The notes: a model not told the origin generated them from the sequence alone. DNA of 64,000 nucleotides from Cyrtodaria siliqua (GCA_037043455.1 JAWPHD010000002.1:248001-312000), one strand, 5' to 3'; numbered from the stretch's first letter, positions 12,195 through 24,084 are shown. Translations and numbers: made by a program.

Positions 12195-15100
12195 TCAACA
12201 CACTGATCCTAAAGTCAGAGTGATAGCCTGCCCAGCATTTAACCTCTGTTCTTGACCACAAAATGTTATTCTGAAAATAAAAATAAAATCATTACTAAAG
12301 CTTAAGTTTAATACAATTGTAGAAACATTAATTAAGTATAAAGATACAATGTACATATACTGACGAACAAAAATAGTTCTGGAAATCATGATAAGTAAAA
12401 CACGGACTTGGATAAGTATTTTTGTTTAAGTACCATTACTTAATTATGGTAGTCCATCATAGTTGAATGGGTGGGGGTCAAGCCTTTATATCACATTTAC
12501 ATATTAGTTTATTAATTTGAAAACAACAATTACAATGTGTGTGTATATATATAAACGTTGAAGAGTAGGATTTTTTAGGATTATTTGAAGCAGACATATA
12601 ACCTGTTATATACAAATATGTACTACTAAGAATATTTTAGAAAATAAAGAGAACAAGTTTTGTATTGAAAGACAGCGACCATTAACGCTTCGAGAATAAG
12701 GATGACGTTGACTATTGTTCGGGGCGCCTATTTCAGCCAAAGGTTTTTCTCCAGTAGCTTGAGCAATTTAAATAATACGTACATCAATTATATATCATTA
12801 GAACCGCTATTTTCAGTGGTAAATAAAAAATATCTTAGTTTTGAGTTTTTGATGAGGCTTTTCCCATGTAAATTCCTAGACAATTAAGAAATTTCAAATA
12901 ACTTCAGTTAGTCTTCATCTTTTGCTATAAAACTTTCAGGGTGTCTTAATTTAGAATATCCAACAATTAAAAGCCTTTTTAGATAAAACTTTTTTTTCAA
13001 ATTTTTCATGCAGCAGAATTTTGCATTGAAAATGCCCCATCAAAAACAGCTTTCGCGCATGAATTTTTTATTTCTCAACAGAATTTGAGAAAAGTAAAGT
13101 TTTTTTTATTTACCACTCAAACTAGAAAGTTTTTTTTTTTTTGCCCAAACAATATATACAATACCTACCTCTCTGCACTCACTGCTGGCTGCACGACTAC
13201 ACGGTTGACTAGATACAATACCTACTTATCTGCACTCACTGCTGGCTGCACGACTACACTGTTGACTAGATACAATACCTACCTCTCTGCACTCACTGCT
13301 GGGTGCACGACTACAAGTTGACTATATACAATACCTACCTCTCTGCACTCACTGCTGGCTGCACGACTACACTGTGCACGTGTAGGTAAGTGTTAACAAG
13401 GATTGTGTCACCGTCAGTGGCCCTGTTGAACTCCAGTTTCACTGACTTGATTATACCAATGTCAATATGCGACACTATCAAGTGTTTCTCTTGTTGTCCA
13501 TGGTCGGACGAGTACATTTTACTAAAACATATAGAACATTAATACATCATACATCAAACAGTTCAGTCTAGATTAAAGTGTGCATTTCCGGAGGGACTAT
13601 AAACCTTAAATATCACGTCAACATATAGAAACGTTGTGTATGAAAAGCCAAACAATCTGATACGCGGGTAAATAAGTCGTTAGGTAAGGCATTACGGCAT
13701 GTAGGGAATTATGTAGGTGGGTTCGTCGTTGTTTATAGGTGTCTGATTGTGGTAACATTTAAGTGTGGGTGTTTTATGAAATGAAAGCAGCGCCTAAAAC
13801 TAAAATTGGTTAGGGATAGGCTATGCACTAGGCTACCACTACTTAGTCTAGTGTCTGTGGTTTACGTTAAATGATAGATTATGCAAATATAGTGTAATTA
13901 CAGATATGGGATTATATTTATCAAATTCGTAAGCGATTGAATCAACATGATCAACATGCATCGTTTAAAGCAGGAAATTTGATTGTTTAAAATATTCTGT
14001 TAAAGTGGGTACAGACTTTTTAGATCTATTTTGTTTAAATGATTCAATTCCTGATACAAGAGTTTTTAAAATTAACCCAGGTATGTAACCTAGGATAGCA
14101 CACATTTCTGTGCGTGTGCAACCTAGGATAGCACACATTTCTGCACACATTTCTGTGCGTGTGTAACCTAGGATAGCACACATTTCTGTGCAGAATGAAC
14201 TTCCTTGTAAATAAGGATTCATGTGTAGGCACATTCATTATATGTTGACCCTTTAAAGTAGAAAATGTAATTATTTGTCAATCTAAGCCGGATCCCTAGA
14301 ACCCCGCGAAAAGCCTGGTGTACACCCTTGTATACATGATACATTTGAAAGTGTTTCCTGTTTTGAGAATGAAAAAACACACACAATTTCTTGATAAAAA
14401 AAAAGTAGCAGTAGTAGCAGAATTAGTAGTAGTAACAACAGCAGTAGCAGCAGCAGCAGTAGTAGTAGTAGTAGTAGAAGCAGCAGCAGCAGCAGTAGTA
14501 GTAATAGTAGTATTAGTAGTAGCAGTAGTAGCAGCAGCAGTGGTAGTAGTAGTAGTAATAGTAGTAGTATTAGTAGTAGCAGTAGTAGCAGCATCAGTAG
14601 TAGTAGTAGTAGTAGCAGTAGTAGCAGCATCAGTGGTAGTAGTAGTAGTAATAGTATTAGTATTAGTAGTAGCAGTAGTAGCAGCATCAGTAGTAGTAGT
14701 AGTAGTAGTAGTAGTAGCAGCAGCAGCAGTAGTAGTAGTAGTAACAGTAATATTAGTAGTAGCAGTAGTAGCAGCATCAGTAGTAGTAGTACATGTAGTA
14801 GAACCTGTAGTAGTAGTATAAAACATTTAAACAAACCTTTCCAACGTGTGAGGTTCAGTTTTCCCGTGTGTTCCAACCAAAGTCAATATAAATTCTCCGT
14901 TAGTATGCAGCATATTGCCCGTCACATTTACCTCCAAGAAATACTCCCAGCCTAGAAAGGAAATTAATATGTCATTAAGTACAAGGACTTCCAGCAGGTT
15001 AGATGGGAACATGTATGTTTAAAGTCAAGGTGAAATGAAAACAAATAAGCTGAAGTATTCCCATTAGGAGAAATGTGAAATTCTATCAAACAGGTTGGAA

Positions 15101-16905
15101 TACTCCCATAAGACGAATGGTGAAATAAATTCAAGCAGGTTAGAATGTTCCCATACACCCTTATGTATGCATACTCTTCTTGGTATCCTTGTAACGAATG
15201 TATGCTTCATTGTATATTGATTTATGAAGCTAAATAGTATTGTAATTGTTTTCATACCACAAAATGGCGACTTTCCGGAAGTACTTAGATAGAAAGTTCC
15301 TGTCTGGTTCTGCGTTTGGTCTGCGTCGTATCCCATCATTGCACAACCCCCGACAGGGCAACCCTGACAGTTACCGGCCTCATATTCGTCCGCACTGAGA
15401 CATTTGTGTCCGTAAAATTTACAAATAGAATTTACAGATTCTGTAAAAAGTTCATGTGACCTGGAATGACTGCACCACGTTAAGACTCCTGGGGGACCTG
15501 ACACAAATAAAAAATACATGTTTAATCTATAGCTAGTGCCAACTAAAAGCGTGCATATGCTTACTAACAAGTTTCATCATAAAACAGGGCTGGAACAACC
15601 AATAAGAGTGCATTTAAATTGTCTCGTAAACACAAGTAAGGTCCTGTTTGTACAGAGACCTCAGAGATAGACGTGACGAATGCTACAGTTCGGATGTTTG
15701 CTACATCCCAGTGAGCAAACCCACGCGATGCAGAGGTCTGAAACTCTAAAACGCAATGATTTATTTTCTGAGATACCTTTACTTATGCAGTAGGACATAA
15801 AACCGTGTACAAGTGCGATACTTGTAATACCTGACCTAGAACCGTGTACTAGGGCGTTAATTCAATTTTCAGGACTAGAAAAGTTTACAAGATCGTGATT
15901 GTATTACCAGGCCTGGAGCCGTTTACAAGAGTGTTTATTGTATTACCTGGCCTAGAACCGTTTACAAGAGTGTTTATTGTATTACCTGGCCTATAACCGT
16001 TTACAAGAGCGTTGATTGTATTACCTGTCCTAGAATCGTTTACAACAGCTTTGCTTGCCCCACCTAGCGGAATCTCCTCACATCCCGGCTGAAATTCTCC
16101 ACCATTGGGGTAGAAATCAATGTCTCCAACAGCATCAGGAGTACCAAAGCCTGTGCAAATAGAATTAATTTTCATGTGAAAGTTAATTTACTTCGCATAG
16201 AGGGAGTGTCGCCAGTTAAACAATAATATTATTGTCATTTGGCATCTTATACATATGTTGTATACTTACATATATTTTGTATAAGTAGTGATTCGATTGA
16301 AATAGTTCGCAGCCTTTTTATCCGCTTCGCTCCTAACCCTCGTGTTATGTATAAAGTGTAACAAATGGCTTAACAAACGTGTAGTATCGAACAACAAATG
16401 TGAAAATGATCAAAATCAAATAGCAGAAAAACAAAAGAAAATTGAGTTAAACGCTTGCCTGAAACAATGTTGAATATGGAAGTGTCTGTATGAATGACGT
16501 CGACAAAGTCTGCATCAGTGGCATCGAGACGGCTGTCTATTGGAGTTCCAGTAAAAGCCGGGCCAGCGGGGTCCAAACCTAACAAAAGTGATTATCTTCT
16601 AAGGGTCATTTAAAGGTAATATGTCATACAGTTATGTACCCGTAAGCAGAATCAGTTTTTGCACTGCAATATAAATTCGATTTTGCAAAAATCCCTTTTT
16701 AATCAAAGGTAAAAAAATGCATGAATAAACAAACAACCGAAGGGTGTGAATAATGATTGCTTTTCAATTTAATAAGTAGTAGTCAGTCAGTCACTTGAAG
16801 AAACATAGGAGCCATATAAGATCTTCTGTCCCTCTGTGCCATGATCGGCAGTGGATCTTATCGTGTACGGGAACGACACAGGTCATGAACGAACGAATGA
16901 TTGAA

Positions 16906-16956
<51 letters not shown>

Positions 16957-19849
16957 TAAAGATCGATTAATTAAGCAATCAATCAATGCATGAATAAATG
17001 AATGAATGAATGAATGAATGAATGAATGAATGAATGAATGAATGAATGAATCAATGAATCAATCAATCAATCAATCAATCTAGCAATCAAGCAAGCAATC
17101 AATCAAGCAATCAATCAATCAATTACTTGCATGCATGTGACTGAATGACTCATTGGCTGATTGCCTGACTTACTGAATGAATGATTAAATGAATAAGTGA
17201 GTAAATTAATGTATTTACTTATTTATCAACATTTGAAGTTATATATGGTAAGTGTACACAGTTAATAAACGAGCACATGGATGCGTTTGGGTTTTGGTGG
17301 GTTTCTTTCTAGGACCGACTAACCCCTTTTGGTTCCGACGGATATAATTATGTTATCTATCTGAAGTGTACCCAGTTTCACTGAACCCGTTAAAAATGAT
17401 GGATTTTGAAATTAGTGTATTATGTATAGTGAGCGACATGGAAGTTTTACCTGTGATGCGACCAACATTCTGAATCTCGTGACCGGCAGTTCCTGCAACT
17501 TGTGCCCCAAGGCTGTGGCCAATCAGATGCACGTCTGTGTAGTTAAGACCGTGGCTGTCATGGAGATACGTGATAAGCATGGCAATCTCCTTGCCAACGA
17601 GATATGTGTTACCAGCTGCATGCTCATACCTTCGTTCAAATGCTGAACCTTGTCCCCAGTCAGCTATTATGACATTGAAGTCATCCTGAAATATAAATGT
17701 CGAAACTTGCCGAACACATCGTTTGTCTCATTCTCCTTACCGAGTCTGCACTCGAAGAATTCTGATAGTATGCCAGACTTATTGGTTATGAAAGAATGTC
17801 ATAGTAATGACCGTTTATTTGCAGTGCGGTCAGATGTACTATAAGATATCTGCGTAGATAACCCTTCTATCAGTATTATGTACGGTGTACTGTTAGGGCC
17901 ATCTTACCACCGCATCTTACCATCGAGCATCGCATCTTACCATCGCATCTTACTATCGATCATCGCATCTTACCATCGACCATCGTATCTTACCATCGCA
18001 TCTTACCATCTACCATCGCATCTTACCATCGACCATCTACCTGGGTCGATGGTCGATGGTAAGATGCGATGGTAATATGGCCCAAACAGGACACCGTAAT
18101 TATGCCCTTACCCATAGTATATACTAATAGCGTAATGCTTCTATTCTTATTTCAATATTTAATGCAAACAAGTTTGAAAAAAAAAGCGCTTCAATAAGAA
18201 CCTCTATCTTTTAACCGCTTTACGTTTATTACAACGTTAACGGTAACACGTCCAGTAAAGGTTATAACCTTCGGTAAAGGTAACCCTCATCTTTTCCCAT
18301 AAATTTGTTTGTTTGAATGGTGTTTTACATCATTTTTAGCACATGTTAGGCCATTTATGACGGTCGATTTCTCCGTTAAAAATAAAAATCAACATTTACA
18401 AGGTTAACTGTAACAACTTGTTATTGTTACAGTAATGTTACAACTGTCTAAAGGTAGTTTGTAACATCTACAGTTTCATTGAAACCCGCCTATAACTTAT
18501 TCACGTAAAAGGTGTAAACTTTAACTTACATGTTTACTCGAATTGTAGGGAGATGAATCAACGTAAATGTTTCATACGAAGACCGGAGAGGGAAAATACT
18601 GACGGACGAACTCATGGACGTAGAGACATATTGTTTTTCCTATATACAAATGTGTTACAAGTCTGTCATCGTTCCGTGGCTGGAATGGTAAAGACGCTGC
18701 GTTTGAAACCTTGTCGCCTCCCGCCGCTGAGGGTTCGAATCCCACCGTGAAGTGTCGATTCTTACGTATCGCGGGATGCAGAGTATCGGTTTTATCCAGG
18801 GAAAATTGGGTTGTCTGCCTCCACCTCGAAAATAATCGACCGCCATATATAGCATAATATGTGCTGAAAATGACGTAAAACACCATTCAACCATACAACC
18901 ATCGTGAATTCTTGAATGTTCCGAAAAAGCGGACAGAAATGAAATGAACTGTGGTTTTACGTCCAGATAACACATCATCTTATATTTTATTGGGACGAGG
19001 CATGACCCTCAGAGGGAGACCAGATGCCTATCAGACATGCCTCCGACAGGCTGCGAACCCAGGCGGGTAGAGGTATTTAGCTATAAAGCTAATGCGTTAT
19101 TCACTGAGCTACCGAAACCGTAGACAGAAATTAGTTTTTTGTTACTGTCAATATATATATTTTTGATTATCGAAAAGAAAATTGGTTTAAGCTAAAAGTA
19201 CGAGATGGTGAAAACCTTAATAATGCATTGAAACACGATCTAGTCGCTTTTGAAATTTGTTTGAAGTCAATATTTCAATTGGACACATTATTGTCATTTT
19301 TATTCATTTTCAAGCGAAAATAGAAGCCACGTCTGACTGTATAGCAAACCAACAAAAATCATTTTCAACTAGCGCTTCTCGAGACGAGGTTTGTCCAAAA
19401 ATGGCAATCGCTGAAATAATGTCTAATGAGCTCGTCTTTTCATCGTGACCTTTGAAAACATCTTAATGTAATTATTTGGTTCTAAACGCTATAATACGAT
19501 AACTTACTTTTTTTAAAAGCTCGGCTGTCAGTTTTAGGATCCAGGCAAGTGATCCCGATTCCGCGAATCCATGAATGACGAATTTGGTATTTTTGGTGGC
19601 GTCAAAATGACTGGCCCATTCAGCGAGTTGAGACTTGTAATTCACCGTTTCGAGATTGTAGACGTGGTTGGTACCTCTTTTGTGTAGTCTGAATACAGTA
19701 GCTATTATTGAAGGATCCTCGGGTACCGGAATATTTCCATGGGATTCAAAACAGCCCCAATCATTGTAACATTGCGTGTCGCGTGCATGTATCTTCGCGT
19801 AGACGCTTGCACGTGAAAGCCACACGACAGCAAGAACAATTAGTAGCAT
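12195..19849 (-). CDS. Pancreatic-lipase-family secreted lipase, complete gene
   Basis: Eight exons on the minus strand: 19849-19508, 17685-17451, 16578-16459, 16150-16025, 15497-15258, 14951-14837, 13521-13339, 12270-12195. They total 1437 nt (478 residues), close to the ~465 of pancreatic lipases, with every junction in phase. Residues 1-18 ([18 protein letters not shown]) look like a signal peptide. The nucleophile is Ser172 in GHSLGA, the acid Asp195 in GLDPAGP and the base His285 in CSHSRS. A disulfide-bounded lid lies between QPGC and TWC. Exons 6-8 encode the C-terminal PLAT domain ending ITFCGQEQ...LGSVC. The known family hydrolyses acylglycerols or phospholipids outside the cell; substrate is not predictable here. 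Intron 3 uses a GC donor. TTTATAAA on the minus strand at ~19998-20005 is a possible TATA box. Two exon ends are amplified as tandem arrays (see arrays at 15800 and 13159). Confidence 0.93.
12271..13150. other. Lipase intron 7, unique part
   Basis: Between the last exon and the 57-bp array. AT-rich, with no gene or repeat family recognised. Confidence 0.5.
13159..13375. repeat. 57-bp tandem array built from lipase exon 7 end + splice donor
   Basis: Four copies starting at about 13159, 13216, 13273 and 13329 (57, 57, 56 bp). On the minus strand each unit is ~35 bp of exon 7 end (GTCGTGCAGCCAGCAGTGAG...) plus ~22 bp of intron. Three units keep GAGAG|GTAGGT and one has mutated to GATAAGTAGGT. 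Reading past the exon boundary meets TAG immediately, so only the first donor preserves the C-terminus. Confidence 0.85.
13339..13521 (-). CDS. Lipase exon 7, PLAT domain
   Basis: Encodes [17 protein letters not shown] of the PLAT beta-sandwich and ends ...SAE plus two bases before a strong GTAGGT donor. Phase 2 matches exon 8 exactly. The last ~35 coding bases belong to the 57-bp repeat unit, so part of the PLAT domain is encoded by repeat sequence. Confidence 0.82.
14085..14195. repeat. Short tandem repeat in lipase intron 6
   Basis: About three diverged copies of AACCTAGGATAGCACACATT followed by TCTGTGCGTGTG. It lies mid-intron and does not contain exon sequence. Confidence 0.75.
14403..14815. 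repeat. Imperfect (TAG/CAG/CAT)n trinucleotide array
   Basis: About 410 bp of triplets, mostly TAG with interspersed CAG, CAT and AAT. It starts ~20 bp into the intron after lipase exon 6 (donor at 14836). Long open frames of poly-Leu, poly-Thr or poly-Val here are a by-product of the triplet period and are not genes. Confidence 0.9.
15800..16043. repeat. 39-bp tandem array built from lipase exon 4 end + splice donor
   Basis: About six to seven units. On the minus strand a unit reads roughly GTAAACGGTTCTAGGCCAG then GTAATACAATAAACACTCTT. The copy nearest the exon is the real exon end. The next three are well preserved, those below ~15900 are decayed. Unit length is a multiple of three and the frame through the first three extra units is open ([13 protein letters not shown]). 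Confidence 0.9.
16025..16150 (-). CDS. Lipase exon 4, lid-coding, with amplified donor
   Basis: Encodes [17 protein letters not shown] and the first part of the lid after QPGC. Its last ~19 bases and the following ~20 intronic bases form the unit of the 39-bp array that continues to about 15800. The canonical donor follows 16025. Equivalent donors follow 15986, 15947 and 15908, each preceded by open, in-phase sequence. Confidence 0.88.
16905..17125. repeat. Tetranucleotide arrays (AATC)n / (AATG)n
   Basis: Lipase intron 2 holds (CAAT)n, then (AATG)n, then (CAAT)n again with GCAA variants. These are adjacent blocks of related tetranucleotides and have no coding content. Confidence 0.9.
17451..17685 (-). 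CDS. Lipase exon 2, nucleophile elbow
   Basis: Encodes [16 protein letters not shown] and the nucleophile elbow [13 protein letters not shown]. The acceptor is TTTCAG at 17686-17691, the donor GTAAAA from 17450 down, and the exon ends in phase 1. Confidence 0.9.
17881..18098. mobile_element. MITE with internal 13-bp minisatellite and 6-bp target duplication
   Basis: Inverted ends TACGGTGTACTGTTAGGGCC and TACGGTGTCCTGTTTGGGCC (about 45 bp in all) flank repeats of CATCTTACCATCG. The element is bracketed by exact ATTATG copies (17875-17880, 18099-18104). It lies in lipase intron 1. The class is not recognised. Confidence 0.8.
18306..18380 (-). mobile_element. SINE S1 tail fragment
   Basis: TGTTTTACATCATTTTTAGC and neighbouring sequence match the S1 tail. 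The tRNA-like head is missing. Confidence 0.55.
18672..18897 (+). mobile_element. tRNA-derived SINE, S1-related subfamily
   Basis: Box A (TGGCTGGAATGG) and box B (GGTTCGAATCC) are followed by an S1-like body and tail (AAAATGACGTAAAACACC). The head differs from the other S1 copies, so it is a separate subfamily. It lies in lipase intron 1. Confidence 0.7.
18948..19125 (-). mobile_element. tRNA-derived SINE, second family
   Basis: Inverted box B (CTGCGAACCCAGGCG) and a tRNA-like 3' part ending GAGCTACCGAAACC, with a body starting TGGTTTTACGTCCAGATAAC. It differs from S1. Confidence 0.55.
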
Positions 19850-20182
19850 CGTGCGTACGTAAACGACGAGGTAACACTGTTGACAACTATGGTGGTCTGA
19901 TGGTCAGTACGTCTGTTATCTGTATGACTTAACACTTTGTTCTTATCTCTTTGTGATATACTTACTGGCTAGACAAACGATTGTGACCAGAATGAAGTTT
20001 ATAAACCACTAGCGCACTTCGTAGAATATTCCATTTACTATCGGCCGAACGTCAATACGGCAATCTAGATTTTTTAAAACTCGAGACCTCGTTAGTTTTT
20101 CTGCATAACTTTAATTTGTATAATCAGTAATATGAATCATTAGAATCAGGGCAAATTGTGCTTGCACATAACTATTACATTA

Positions 20183-20300
20183 CGTTGACTCGCCTTAATT
20201 CCATTAAGCGATGGGAAAGCTTATATTAGTAGGATTTTATAACGGATATTTCGACAATAAAAATTTCGACTTTTAAAAATATTTTTTTTTAATAAAAACA
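20183..20300. mobile_element. MITE family M, fragment
   Basis: Matches the left part of the elements at 28452 and 61737 (CGCCTTAATTCCATTAAGCG ... TTTTATAACGGATATTTCG). The right half is absent. Confidence 0.6.
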
Positions 20301-20469
20301 TGATTATAACCTCAGGTACCTTTACAAACATTCACCATAGAAAGACGCCAGATCAATACTGATACAATGAATTTAGAATATACTTATTTATTATTTGAGA
20401 GAGTTAAGTTCATAATAACGAACTTTCTTTAACGTAGGATATATAACATACAAGTACAAACATTAAATA

Positions 20470-20590
20470 TTATATGTGGAGAACATTTTGTACTAAGCAC
20501 TTACCAACGGATTCGAACCCGCAGCCCTAGACACCAAACCAACCTCGACACAGCGCATTGCCTTAGTCCACTCCACCACCTAGTTAACCT
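20470..20590 (-). mobile_element. tRNA-like SINE head
   Basis: GGATTCGAACCCGCAGCCC followed by tRNA-like sequence ending CTCCACCACCTAG. Only the head region is recognisable. Confidence 0.45.
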
Positions 20591-20599
20591 AAACATATT

Positions 20600-22500
20600 G
20601 ATTTCGGAAACCGGGTGATACTCAAGGGTTTACTCTTAAACGCGTCGGATATCTTCGGGCTTATATATATGTTTCTAATATTCCTTCTCTCTCCCCTAAT
20701 GGTCAAACTTGAATAGCATTTTGACAGTAGTGAAAAAACACAATGTTTCCTCTTCATCATTATTAAGTTGGTTTATCAATTGTTTTAGTAATGTGTGTCT
20801 TTAATAATTACAAAAAGTAATGTTTTAAGTCCAAACAGTTAAGCTTTAAACAGCATTCACAAAAGGATCTGACATACAAGGGAGAAAAGAGGATTTTTCT
20901 ACCTACCTGCCCATCTGAAAAATCTAAGGTCGGGTTTGGGCAAACTAAGATAGTTTTAAGTGTGGCCTCAACTAACAATTTGTAAGATATGGTTGGATCC
21001 AAATCTACTAGAGACGATTACATCCAAACTCTAAGGGCGCTTTATTAAGAATAGTGTATATCTGCACAAAGACATCGAATCCTGAATAATTAATCTGCCA
21101 CTGTTATCACCTTTAGCAATCGTAAATACTTGAATTAACTGACTTGCTGGATGTGCGAATAATCTTATGTAATATTAAGTGTGACAACTGTACCCAGTTG
21201 CATAATATAAACTTAATACCAAGATTTGTCTGTACACACATACTATTAATTGTAGTAGTACTGATTTAACATAAATAAAAAAGAAATTGTAAATGAAATA
21301 GAATCTAAACAATATCATCGAAAAACAATCAAAAGTTATTTCAATTTGATACCAAACGCTACATAGTTCAATACATTTAAAGTCTCTTTCCCGCCAACAA
21401 CAGCTAAATGTTACAACATAATTATCTGCACCGTTTCTAAACCTACTGATGACGAGATACGTACATAATACATATTTTGAGAATCCAAACTCTATATACA
21501 CACTACAAACGGCTTTAACCAGCCAGGTCAAACCCCAAAATGAAGCATCGAATTAACAGTTACCAACTCCTAATTCATTTTACGCATATTCAATCGCGGT
21601 TATTTTTAAGAACGCGTGAAAAGTCCTATACTTTTAATCGGCACATTTACATTATTATATGACCTGAACACCCGGATAGAGTTTGGATAAACGATTTTGC
21701 AGTGTAATTTTGCCGTTATTTGACGGGTTAGTTTCTTTAAGAAAAATAATGTTTTTGAAGAATTAATTAAATTCAATGTGTACAATTCATAAAAAGAGAT
21801 GACACTGCTTTACCATTGTGATGTGTCACATGTATATTTTAATAATGAAAATACAGCACTGTGACAAACCAAAGCCTATGGAGAATGACATTATCACTCA
21901 CAATATAACGTCTAATCGTGTCAACGTGGAATTCTACATTTCTATGTAATAAATCCACCCTTTTTAGAGTAAAACATAACGTTTGTTTTTAAGTAGTAAC
22001 GTTAAACTGGTGTCTGTTTCAATATTCTTAAAGAAGGCATAACCATTTTGTAACTCGCTCTCACCAGCTACACAGATTATAATATCGTCAGCATATAGGA
22101 GGAACATGTCTAAATCTTGTAAACAATAGAATTTAAAATCATAATCTGTATCTTTATTTAAAGTGGGCGTGGTAGATAATAAGGATTAACATAATGTTGT
22201 TAAGCTTTTAAACCGATCGCACAGATGTTGTGGCGTACGATAGTCTTACAGTGAGACGTAAACGCAGAACCCAGAAAAAACAACCTGTTCGAATTAGCGG
22301 AACTCTACTTTATTCCTAGTCAGGGATTCGAACCAGAGTCACATTGGCAAGAATGATGCTCTAAGCTGTGAGAAAACTGGGAATCCAAAAAAAGGGGGAC
22401 AATTTCCCCTTTTTGTTCCCCGAGATAACGTTTAAGCCATACTTTAAAGTATGTCCAATACAATATCTAAAACATTATTTTATAACATTTTTCAGACCAA
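20600..22500. other. Intergenic, no recognisable gene
   Basis: AT-rich sequence between the lipase 5' end and the receptor 3' end. Open frames up to 118 codons lack any known motif or splice partner. Confidence 0.45.
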
Positions 22501-22525
22501 TCTGTCAATCTGTTTTGGAATACCG

Positions 22526-22610
22526 CGGCGGCAGCTTAGTGGCTGAGTGTCCACCTCACATACGGGATGTCGTGGATTCGATCCCCGGCCGGGTCTCACC
22601 ACAGACTTAA
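22526..22610 (+). mobile_element. tRNA-like SINE head
   Basis: A box A-like CTTAGTGGCTGAG and box B GGATTCGATCCC are spaced as in a tRNA, but no intact cloverleaf follows. Probably the head of a truncated SINE. Confidence 0.5.
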
Positions 22611-22917
22611 TGACATTAGTACAATTTAATTGATTTTACTGGATTAAAATAGAAGACTAAATATTTACTTCAAAACTCAAATTTCAGGCTAGGTAAAAAC
22701 ACCTATCAACAGTCAAAAATCTATACAGTTATACAATTTACACCGACACGTAATGCAATTATCTTCCATCAAAATAATTCAAACGAAATGCAGTAAGATC
22801 TCGACTATTCAGTCCAAATAAAAGAACAGCATGCAAAGTGCCGAGCACCAAGAAGACCAATAAATGTCTGTTTTCAACATTATGTTCTGAAAATGATTTC
22901 AGTCAGGCTGCCGTGCA

Positions 22918-23171
22918 AAGTTTGTTTGTTTGTATGGTGTTTTACGTCATTTTCAACACATGTAAGGTTATACATGACGGTCGATTTCTTTTGCGGTGGA
23001 GGCAGACCACCCACTTTCCCTGGGTATAACCAGTACTGTACACCTCCCGCCATCCGTAAAATTCGACACTTCCTCACTTACAAGTCGAGTCCCGGTGGGA
23101 TTCGAAGTCGCAGCGGTGAGAGGCGAAGGATTACAACGCAACGTCGTTAACCATTTGGCCACGGAGACGCT
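22918..23171 (-). mobile_element. tRNA-derived SINE (family S1)
   Basis: Full-length copy in the same orientation as 2712-2964: tail TGTTTGTTTGTATGGTG, body AACCAGTACTGTACACCTCC, inverted box B, tRNA-like end CACGGAGACGC. Confidence 0.8.
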
Positions 23172-23184
23172 TGCATTTAAGTGT

Positions 23185-23475
23185 ATCGTTTGCTAATTTC
23201 TCTGCCCCGTGTTCAATCCTCCATGGTGACACTGAGTTTCGTCGGTGTGTTCTTGGGCAAGACACTTTCCCTTAGCCTCGCCCGTCGGATGGGGACGTAA
23301 ACCGGGAGGTCCCGTGTATCTGTCTATCATCCGAGCACGTCAAAGAACCATTGGAATCTATTCGATAATAAGAGTAGGGCACGGTTCCCGGATTCCCGGA
23401 TTCCTATGTATCCTTCCCCTCTCTCTGGGGCGGCTCTAAATAACCTATACTGTATTGATGAGCCGTTAAACAACA
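23185..23475 (+). mobile_element. SINE body, third family
   Basis: GTTCTTGGGCAAGACACTTT, a GC-rich centre and a tail GAGCCGTTAAACAACATTCA are typical of tRNA-SINE bodies in aquatic invertebrates. It abuts the S1 copy without an obvious own head. Confidence 0.55.
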
Positions 23476-23479
23476 TTCA

Positions 23480-24080
23480 ATTCTGGATGTGACTTGAACG
23501 TTGAAGACAGGATAATAGCGAGGTTGCGTACACATAACATTGATTTAAGCTTACCTGCAGACCATATTGCTTACTACAGTTAATCAGTTAGAGCGACATT
23601 TAGATTTCATGATTCAGACATATTTGAATATAATAAATATTGGTAAAAAAGAAAGAGCAGCATTAGCTCAGTTAGAAATATAATCTCAAAGCTAAAAAAT
23701 TAAAATGGGTCGTTGGAAATAAAAATAAAAACACCAGAGAAAGCAGTAAACTATATTCTTTAATACCCTCAACGTTTGTGTTAACGGTATTGAATCAGTC
23801 CAATCTGATTGTAAGCACCAACCTAATCATATATTTTTAAAAGGATTTAAAAATAAAAATTCTCACATTTTATTCTTTTATTTATTATTATATTATTTAG
23901 AAATGTACAAACCGTAACTATTATATTATATATACATTTTTACAAACACATTATATTAGTTCATGGTTGACATTGCTACAATATGTAACATTGATTTTTT
24001 ATAAATAAATACTGAAAAGGGGATCCAACAAACACAAACAAGATAGAAAAGTAGCAGTCTCGGTTTTATTGAGTCTGTTC
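23480..24080. other. Intergenic, no recognisable gene
   Basis: Very AT-rich. No repeat family or coding signal recognised. Confidence 0.45.
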
Positions 24081-24084
24081 ATGA

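Noticed and set aside
13085..13321. Plus-strand frame encoding a repeated [15 protein letters not shown]
   Set aside because: Antisense reading of the 57-bp array.
14283..14876. Long overlapping frames of poly-Leu, poly-Thr and poly-Val on both strands
   Set aside because: Products of the trinucleotide array; every frame of a triplet repeat lacking stops stays open.
22526..22610. tRNA-like box A/box B sequences (also at 2900, 18680, 20510, 28060, 52570, 62950)
   Set aside because: They are SINE heads: no intact acceptor stem, and followed by SINE bodies.
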